Source: Phanerochaete sordida | Taxonomy: Eukaryota > Basidiomycota > Agaricomycetes > Polyporales > Phanerochaetaceae | Reading direction: 5' to 3' | DNA: 64,000 nucleotides | NCBI GenBank assembly: GCA_019973155.2 | Contig: BPQB01000037.1 | Location: 62,001-126,000, forward strand | Shown here: positions 56,802-64,000 of the stretch, piece by piece | How positions within the stretch are numbered: position 1 is the stretch's first letter | How the letters are laid out: the number at the start of each line of letters is the position of its first letter | The notes under the pieces: generated by a model | The model's input: the letters and a program-made list of their open reading frames with translations, nothing else | Told to the model about the DNA's origin: nothing | Databases searched by the model: none | Made by a program: the position numbers and the translations under genes

Positions 56802-59109
56802 CTACACAGGCACGAGCTCGATGTACCTCTCGGTCCACATCGGACACCCAATGCTCGACTAAGAGTGCACGTGCCCATCAGCACCACGCACGCACCGCCG
56901 CACGCCGCGCGCGGACGCACCTGCAAGTACCAGCTCTCCGTGTCCTTGAACTCGGGCAGCGCGTTCGGCGACGCGTGCACCGGCGCACACAGGCGCTGCT
57001 CCCGCATCAGCGCGCGCCACACACACATACAAACGCGAACGACGACTCACGTGGGGCACGACGTGGTGCAGCAGCCGGCGCCGCAGGCGCACGCGCGCGA
57101 GCACGCCGGGGAGGCCCACGCGCGCGAGGAACGCGTCGAACGCGGGCGCGCTGTCGTGCACCGCGTCGTACACGTGCGCCAGCGAGCCCGCGCCCGCGAT
57201 CCACGCTGCGCGGGGCGTTCAGCACGGTGCGGTGTGTGCGGGGCCGGGACGTGCCTTTCATTGCGGCCGGCGACTTTCTCGTGCGCGCGTCGGGCTGCGG
57301 GACCTGTCGCGGTGTCAGCTCGGTGCGAGGAGACGCGCACGGGGACGTACACGCCCAGTCGCCGCGAGCCGCATGAACAGCTCCTCCATATCATCCTTCC
57401 CGAACGTCGCGCCGGGCGCGCCCGCGATCCAGTTCACAAAATGCGCGACGAGCACGCCCGGGCGCTCCCCGGTCCTAACAAAGCCGCCCCACGCGCCGAG
57501 CACGCGCGGCACGCCGAGGTAGTGCGCGTCGCCGAGGTTCGACGCGTCGACGCGGTCGAAGCGCACGCTTGCGCCGAGCCCCGCACCCGCGAGGTCGCCG
57601 CCCCAGAGCGCCGCGGCGAGCGCGCATGCGTCGGCGTCCGTGAGCACGATGTGCACGCGGAAGCGCGCGAGGCGCGCGGCGAACGCGCGCAGCTGCGCGA
57701 GGACGTGGAAGTAGAGGCAGCCGTAGAGGTCTTCGCGCGTGCAGCCGTGCTTGGCACCCGTTGCGACGACGTCCTCCGTACTACCCAACACCCACTGAGT
57801 CAGCGCATACACGCACTCAAACAGCGACAAACGCACTCCCAGACGTCGAGCGGGTCCGCGCCGTCGCCCTGCACCCACTCCCCGTCGGGGTCGAACAGCG
57901 TGCGGTTCGGCGCCTCGAAGCGCGCGCGCGGCGCGCCGAACGGCAGGAGCACGCCCGTGCGCGCGTGCTGGGCCAGCGCGAGGCGGTGCGGCGGCGTGCA
58001 GCGCATCCAGCGGCGGTGGCGCAGGTCGACGCGCGCGGGGTCGAAGCTACGTCACAATAAGCGTCAGCGGCGCGCGCGAGGAGGAAGGGGGCGTGCCGCG
58101 TCGCGGTGAGGCTCTGGCGCGCCGCCGCCGCAGAATATTGTTTCGACGCGAAGAGCTGGCCGGCGAGCGCGCACGGCGCGGCGCCGATGTCAACGTCGAG
58201 CGATGCGTTCTCGCCCAGCTGCGTATGCATGATCCCGCCGCTCGCCGCGAGGGCGCGCGCGAGCGCCGCGATCGCGTCTGCGTGCTCCTGCGGCAGGAAG
58301 GCGGAGTACCAGAGGTGCAGCGCGGCGTCCGCGGCGTGCGGCTTGTCTGCGGTTTGCGCGAGGAGCTGCAGCGTGAGGATGTTGCGGAGCGTCGTGTAGG
58401 GCTCGCGGTCGTTCAGCAGTATTGTCAGCGTGCCGGCGTAGTCCTCAGGGAGGCCGTTTACCGTTTTGATGGCGTTGCGCAGGTCGCCCGATGCTGGTGC
58501 AGAGATGAGAGCTGCATGCGCGGTGTGAGCGTGGACGTACCGATGAACGCGAGGCTGATGTCCGCGCGCGACTTTGCGTCGTCCGGCGTGAGCTTCAGGA
58601 TGTCTATGGCAGGCATGTTTCCCCATCTGTCCGAGCTCAGATCAGCTAGTGACGATACTGCACGACGGGCGGGGCGTACAGCTGAAGCCTCTGGCTGAGG
58701 GCGTGCTTGCGCGGCTCGCTGCCCACAAACGACGCCGTGCGGCCTCCCTCAACCCAGCCGGGCTTCCACTGCTCAGAGCGCATCGGGTCCTTGCAGTCTG
58801 CAACGCTCAGTTCTTCGCCTAGAATTCTTCTCTTCGGACTCACCGCGCGAATGCAGCTTCCAATGTTTGTGCTGGCACTCCTGCGAACCTCTCAGTACGC
58901 GCCATCACGTCGAATCAGACGCATACACCCACCTTGGAGCAGTACTTGACGAGCCTGCAGCTGCTGCACGCCTGCAGGCCCGCCCTGGGACACTCGTGCG
59001 CCGTCGCGGGGTCGGTGTATGCGCACCGCACGCACAGCAGGGCGTCCGCGGTCGAGAGGCGGGCGAGGTCGGCTTCGAGCCCCACGAGCGGTGCGTTCTG
59101 TGCTGCCAT
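56802..59109 (-). CDS. MYND-DUF4470 protein 2
   Basis: Start at 59109 (MAAQNAPLVGLEADLARLS). Shorter N-terminus than the other two members. MYND finger: CVRCAYTDPATAHEC, ACSSCRLVKYCSK, an intron, ECQHKHWKLHSR, an intron, DCKDPMRSEQWKPGW. Then WGNMPAIDILKLTPDDAKSR, SGDLRNAIKTVNGLPEDYAG, LTILLNDREPYTTLRNILTL, HAADAALHLWYSAFLPQEHA; later LALAQHARTGVLLPFGAPR, FEAPNRTLFDPDGEWVQGDG, GCTREDLYGCLYFHVLAQLR, VRFDRVDASNLGDAHYLGVP, RVLGAWGGFVRTGERPGVLV, and the end CPMWTERYIELVPV at 56802. Extremely GC-rich coding sequence; antisense frames of more than 450 codons are artefacts of this bias. Function unknown. Confidence 0.75.
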
Positions 59110-59510
59110 GGCGGATGGAGGCAGGAGGTTGGGGGCGGGGCGCGCCTCGTGGTGTGCGCGCGCTTGTCGTGGCAGCTTGCTGATAGAGTTGGCATCGGGA
59201 GGCTGTCCCGTTCAGGACAGGGTTGCACGCTGCAGGCTCCTTGCAAGACACCATTTGACGGTCAGAGCCGGGTACAACAAGACAGCGACATATCGTATAG
59301 GCGATAGATGGCAGCGTACATGCAGCAGCAGCAAGAGGCACCGCGGACCCAAGCACAATTTAGAACGATCAAGAGATACAAGACGCGCGCTCCAGCAGAT
59401 CCGAATGAGCGCAGAGACGAGGCGGCTGCACGGTGCACGAACGAGCCGCAAGGCCAGATCCTACACCGCGGAGTCTCCTCGCTCGGCCTCACTCACCGCA
59501 CAGACCGGCC

Positions 59511-62120
59511 TCAGGCGATGCGGCACGAGCCTTCGTCGCTCGTAGTAGGGCCGGCGGCGGCCGGCGTGTCCTCAGGCCCCGCGCGGCAGACCTCAATGCA
59601 GCGTTCGGTCCACGTTGCAGAGCCGATGTTTGACTGTGCGCAGACGTTGAGTATGAGAGGACACCGCTGATCGCCGGGGCGCACCTGGAGGTACCAGCTC
59701 TCCTCGTCCGTGAACTCGGGCAGCGCAGAGGGCGCCGCGCCAAGCCGGGCACAGTGACGCTGCGGACACCAGTTACTTATACGCTGCGCACGAGAGCAAG
59801 GACAAAAACGCACATGCGGCACTATGATGTGTTCCGTCCTGCGCTGCAGCCCCGCACGGCGCAGCGCCGCGGATAGGCCCTGCTTCTCGAGATGCTGGTC
59901 GAACGCCGCGGAGCCGTCGTGCACGGCGCACGGGACGTCGCTGTACGCGATCATCTTCGCGAAGGCATCTGCAGGGGAGACTCAGCAGCCACCAGACGCT
60001 ACGGAGCGGCGGAGAACGCACCTCGGTGTGCCCGCGGATCGCGCAGTTCGCGCGGGTTCGGCACCGGGATCTACGCGAAGGTGAGCAGACGTGCATACGA
60101 ACGGCCAGCACGGCAGACGCACCCGTCCCGCGGCGAACGCCTCGCGCGTCGCCTCGTCGAGCGCCTCGCCAGCGGGGAACCCGCCCTCTGCGAACATCGG
60201 CCAGTCGACGAACTGCGCGAGGAGCGTCGCCTGCGTGTCGTTCCTGAGGAAGCGGCCCCAGGCGCCGAGGACGTCCGCGGCGCCCTCGCGGTTCCGGTCG
60301 GCGAAGCTCGCCGCGTCGATGCGGTCGAAGCGTATGGTGGCGGGGACCCCGATGTCGGCGAGCATCCCGAGGCGGATGAGCGGCGCGAGCTCGGTGGGGT
60401 CGGCGGTGCTGATTGTGAAGGAGACGTCGTACCGCGCGAGGCGGTCCGCGAACGCGCGCAGCTGGTCGGAGACGTGGAAGTACAGGCAGCCGTACAGGTC
60501 CTCGCGCGTCGTGCCGTGGGCCTTTCCAGACGCAACGACCTCCTCGATACTGGTGCATTAAAAAGTCAGTATTCCTCAAGTTGATACCAGCGGTCGACTT
60601 ACTCCCAGCAGTCCAGCGGGTCCGCGGTGTCGGATTGCAGCCAACGCCCGTCCGGCGAGAAGAGGAAGCGGTTCGGCGTGTTGAACCGCGCGTTGTGCGC
60701 GCCGAAGGGCAGCACGAGGCCGCAGCGGCGGTATTTGAGGAGCGCGAGGCGGTGCGCGGGCTCGCAGCGCACGTACCGGTGGTGGTGCAGGTCGTGGCGC
60801 AGGGGATGGAAGCTGCGAGCCGGTGAGCGCTATCCAAGAGGTGTTCTGCAGGGCACGCACCGCACGCTCGTGAGCTCGTCCGCCGCGTCGGCCGTCCCGT
60901 AGAGGTCCGTGCAGAGGATGGTGGCAAGGCAGAGCATGCGCATGTCCTGCGAGATCTCGCTCTCGAGCTGCGCGCGCGCGCCGAGCTTCGTGCTGACCCG
61001 CGCGGTGCCGCCCGTGGCCAGCGCACTCGTGACGGCGAGGATCTCGGTGTGGTACTCCTCGGGGATGAACGCCGAGTACCAGAAGTGCAGCGCGACGTCT
61101 GCTGCCTTGCGCTTGTCCAGGATGTTGGCGAGGAGCTGCAGCAGGATGATGTTGCGCGCGGTGATGTAGTCGTCCTCGTCGTTGAGGAGGATCGTAAGCT
61201 TGCCCGCGTAGTCGGCGGGAAGCCCGTTGACCGTGCGCACGACGTTACGCAGGTCGCCCGAGGCTGTGAGGATGGCATCAGCGAGATCGTACCTGATGCG
61301 ACAGCCCGTACCTATAAACGCGAGGTTGATGTCGGGATTCGTAGCCGCGACGTCCGCGGGGAGGTTCAAAATGTCCATTGCAGGGTTACGTCCCCAGCTG
61401 TGCGAAGTAGATGTGGTGGTGAGCAAAGACTAATCAGAGAGTGTGATAGCTTACAGCGGCAGACCGTGGCTCAAAGGATGCATTCCCACCAGGCCAGTGG
61501 CAAAGAGAGGCACGCGAACTCCGTCCGGCTCGACCCAAGCAGGCTGCCAGTCCTGAGAGCGGATAGGATCTTTGCAGTCTATTCGTACGTGTTAGCCATA
61601 GCATATAATTCTTGCGAGAGATACATGCGTACCTCTGGCGTGGAGCTGCCAGTGCTTCTTTTGACATCTCTGAGATATTCATCAGCGAAGCAAATCTCTA
61701 TATAGAACGGGAAAATCTTACCTTCGAGCAGTATTTGACCAACCGACACCCACCACAAACCCGCGATCCCGCCTTGAGACACTCGTCGCGAGTAGCGGGA
61801 TTGACGAATGCGCACGGAGCCTCGTCTAAGATGACCTCCGGCCGGCCGTCCTGTCGGCCGAGTGCGGTGCAGTAGACTGAGGGCGAGATGCCGTGGCGCA
61901 CCACGAGCCGGTTCAACCCGTGCTCGTCAAACGGGAGGCCGGAGAGTGAGGGCGCACCGGCCGTGTTTCCGCCTGTGGCGCGGTGCGCTCTGGTAGCGGG
62001 CGGGTCGGCGATGTCGAGCCGCGCCAAGAATGACACGAGCTCGGCAGCTCTTTCGTTTGGGTCGGACAAACTGCTGAGGGCCGCATCTAGCTGGCGGAGG
62101 CTGTTGTCTGTGCGTGGCAT
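59511..62120 (-). CDS. MYND-DUF4470 protein 3
   Basis: Start at 62120 (MPRTDNSLRQLDAALSSLSD). MYND finger: CAFVNPATRDECLKAG, VCGGCRLVKYCSK, an intron, RCQKKHWQLHAR, an intron, DCKDPIRSQDWQPAWVE. DUF4470: WGRNPAMDILNLPADVAAT, ASGDLRNVVRTVNGLPADYA, LTILLNDEDDYITARNIILL, KRKAADVALHFWYSAFIPEE. Then LALLKYRRCGLVLPFGAHN, NTPNRFLFSPDGRWLQSDTA, GTTREDLYGCLYFHVSDQLR, IRFDRIDAASFADRNREGAA, DVLGAWGRFLRNDTQATLLA and a C-terminus FTDEESWYLQV...ATWTERCIEV that runs on further (CRAGPEDTPAAAGPTTSDEG) than in its paralogues because the shared stop is lost. Function unknown. Confidence 0.75.
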
Positions 62121-62902
62121 CGTCGAAAGTGTGTGTGGGTGGGCAGTGAAGGCACCAGATGCTGGGAGATGGTAGCGCACACGAGGACCGCCAGGATTAA
62201 ATAGCCGTGTCGTAGGCATGGCAGCGAGGAGCAGACCGTCTTGGTGAGAATCGGACTGGGAAGGGACTGTGGAGCGAAGATCAGCGTGGATTCGGGTGTC
62301 GTTGTCGGTATATAACCTACTAAAACGTCCGGCGAATGAGGCTTGGCTCAAATTTAGTGACAGACCTGCCTTGTAGCAGGGTAGAAGACCAGCCGTTACT
62401 GCGCATGCGTTCTTACCACCCTACCGTCCTCTGATTCCTGAATGACTCGTAGACGTCACTCCTGGTCCGTTGAATGATTGCCCAGTCTGCATGTTATAAA
62501 TGAGAGCAATGCGTGTCTCAGTCGTGTTCGCGACATCAGTAGACGAATGTGCTCACCAAGACTTTCCATGTCATATTTTGGTGCAAGAATGGAGGTCTGT
62601 CGCTGCTCGGATGGACGTGCGAAGATGAACGAGCAAAGAACTCGGACCATGCGAGCCAGCTGCGCTTCGAGCTGCGGATCAGCGGTGGATGCGCTTCGCG
62701 GTAGTTGTTGTACTATATCACCGTGTTACAAGCTCCTGGCTCGGCTGAGTTTGGGAAAACCGACGACCACTTCGTGTAACCCCGTGCTAATGTATTGGAG
62801 GCTGGCCTTCGCTGTTGATGGAGACTCTGGGGAGACGTGCAATCAGCAGAGGTCGAGACTCGAGACGACACGCAAACATTACATAGAAAGGTACGACCGA
62901 CC
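62121..62902. other. Gene-free stretch
   Basis: Upstream region of MYND-DUF4470 protein 3; about 780 bp with no motif-bearing frame. Confidence 0.45.
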
Positions 62903-63166
62903 TATGAGCCGCGGTCGCGTGCAAGCAGCGGTAGGCGCATCATCCCGCCTTTGATGCGCTCTGCAAGGACGTCGTGCTACAAGTCTACGCTCGCGAGTAC
63001 GTGATGTATGCTTGGACATTCATCGAGCCGTTGGACTATATGTGGATGAAGCGAGGATGAGGGCAAGACGACGGATTTCACAGATAACTTCGCTTGGACG
63101 TGCGGTGGGCGCCTCACCAGAGTCCTGATTAGGTATGCGTAGTTCGAATGCGCACTGCGCAGCAAA
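62903..63166. repeat. Dispersed repeat, copy 2
   Basis: Second copy of the 53258-53495 repeat. It is slightly longer because of a few short insertions near 62955-63010. On the minus strand it sits within an open frame of 178 codons (63556-63020). Confidence 0.75.
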
Positions 63167-63607
63167 AGAAAAGACAGCAGCGCAGTGCAGCCTTCGCGAA
63201 AAGCTAAGACCATAAAAGCAGGACCAGAATGTGTTGATATCGCGTATGGCTGGTATTCGCGACCCAAGGCCTTGTCGTGCGTTGTCGAGGGGTCCAAACG
63301 AGCGGTCAACGACGCCGCAGCACGCACACCCGAGTCGTCGCGCACAGCTTACACTCTTCGCGCAGGACAGTGCTAGCTCTGACGTAATTCCACATCGTAC
63401 AACATAGAGTACATATACATACATGCTGACCTCTCGCCGACCACGATCTTCCCTCAGCAGTCTGACTTTCGCTTGACGATCCACCCGTACACGTTCGCCG
63501 CGCACTTCGATTGGGACAGCGATGAGCCTCATACTAAAGGAAAGAGCGCATGTCAAGATAGTCCGAAAGCGTGACGAGGCGCATAAACTCGCCTTAATGT
63601 AGCGCTC
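63167..63607. other. Gene-free stretch
   Basis: A minus-strand open frame extends through part of it (to 63556) but has no recognisable motif or start context. Nothing else seen. Confidence 0.35.
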
Positions 63608-64000
63608 TCACGCGCCGCCCTTCGGCCAGAAGTCCTCGGGGACGTCGTACCAATCGGGTTCTACGTCCGGCGGGATGTTCAGGAACTCGCGAATGAATTG
63701 GAGATCTTCGGGACTTGTGTTGACCTCCAAGTTGGCTCGAGAGGCGTTGTCGCGTAGGACTAGCAGCCAGCCCAAGGACCCATCCGCCTGTTCTACCACG
63801 ACTACTTCCCTCCGCACGGCGGGAATTGATCTTCTTGCGTCGACGAGGTAGGTGGGAATGAGTTCGCATGCAGAGAGTGCGATCCCCTCCATCACGGAGC
63901 TGAGTCGGTCGGGCTTGGGATTCAGGGAGCGTTTCTTGAAGAAGTAGTGCGCGAAATGCTCCATGTTGGCGTCTTCGATGAGAAAGCCGTAGGCTAGCGA
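63608..64000 (-). CDS. Hypothetical protein, C-terminal part, cut by the window edge
   Basis: The minus-strand frame is open from the right edge: SLAYGFLIEDAN then MEHFAHYFFKKRSLNPKPD, SVMEGIALSACELIPTYLVD, REVVVVEQADGSLGWLLVLR, EDLQFIREFLNIPPDVEPDW, YDVPEDFWPKGGA and a stop at 63608. The Met at 63964 is probably internal because the frame continues to base 64000. It looks like a soluble basidiomycete protein of unknown function. No motif recognised. Confidence 0.6.
   Translation of the reverse strand, partial: SLAYGFLIEDANMEHFAHYFFKKRSLNPKPDRLSSVMEGIALSACELIPTYLVDARRSIPAVRREVVVVEQADGSLGWLLVLRDNASRANLEVNTSPEDLQFIREFLNIPPDVEPDWYDVPEDFWPKGGA

Noticed and set aside
56718..58109. Plus-strand open frame of 463 codons
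   Set aside because: Antisense to MYND-DUF4470 protein 2, whose minus frame carries the family motifs.
59773..61278. Minus-strand open frame of about 500 codons
   Set aside because: Wrong frame of MYND-DUF4470 protein 3 (Arg/Ser/Thr-rich shadow); the motif-bearing frame is different and has introns.
1..64000. CRISPR arrays, prophage, bacterial operons or rRNA genes
   Set aside because: No regularly spaced repeats, no phage or ribosomal RNA sequence; the window is a spliced fungal nuclear region.

Overview
This window is eukaryotic nuclear DNA, most likely from an Agaricomycete (Basidiomycota, probably of the Polyporales type). Genes are cut by many introns of about 45-60 nt with GT...AG borders and CTGAC-like branch points, coding exons are very rich in G/C at third positions, and the expanded families (MYND fingers, DUF4470, F-box, GH5, MLKL-type kinase-like proteins) are typical of mushroom-forming fungi. 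There is no sign of bacterial operons. All intron borders were read by eye, so exon joins are proposals.

Left third (1-23600), fast-evolving. Five paralogues of an unrecognised seven-helix membrane protein (764-2019 +, 5807-6886 -, 9730-10909 +, 16082-17459 -, 19705-20766 +) share an N-terminal TDC..FF..NTDITG.GVR signature (relaxed in the 16082-17459 copy). Two of them stand head to head with a gene for an Asx-homology (DEUBAD-like) protein, and these two pairs are the arms of an inverted duplication (about 4860-8660 and 18220-21005). One arm is decaying (frameshifted Asx gene) and both carry a broken phosphotransferase-like remnant. Also here: an MLKL-like pseudokinase (2172-4616 -), a small secreted protein with a clear CCAAT/TATA promoter (13751-14477 +), a hAT transposase relic (about 15.1-15.4 kb) and an SRA-YDG methyl-DNA-binding protein (21807-23557 +).

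Middle (26600-47500), a conserved housekeeping block: RNA polymerase III subunit RPC8/Rpc25, an F-box-like protein, the SMC5/6 kleisin Nse4, exosome subunit Rrp42, cytosolic/mitochondrial valyl-tRNA synthetase, a divergent pair of GH5 glycosidases without signal peptides, a CNNM/Mam3-type transporter, tRNA-Gly(TCC) and an Xaa-Pro peptidase. Several pairs share divergent promoters (RPC8/F-box, Nse4/Rrp42, GH5/GH5).

Right quarter (47500-64000, plus 24151-26065), a nursery of two MYND zinc-finger families. One is MYND-DUF4470 (three long minus-strand genes at 48724-51287, 56802-59109 and 59511-62120, plus a truncated copy). The other is a shorter MYND family of about 270 residues (intact at 24151, 53718 and 55048; broken or fragmentary at 25218, 51553, 52833 and 56294). 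Intact, frameshifted, nonsense-mutated and truncated members lie side by side, which suggests birth-and-death evolution. The window ends inside an unidentified minus-strand gene.
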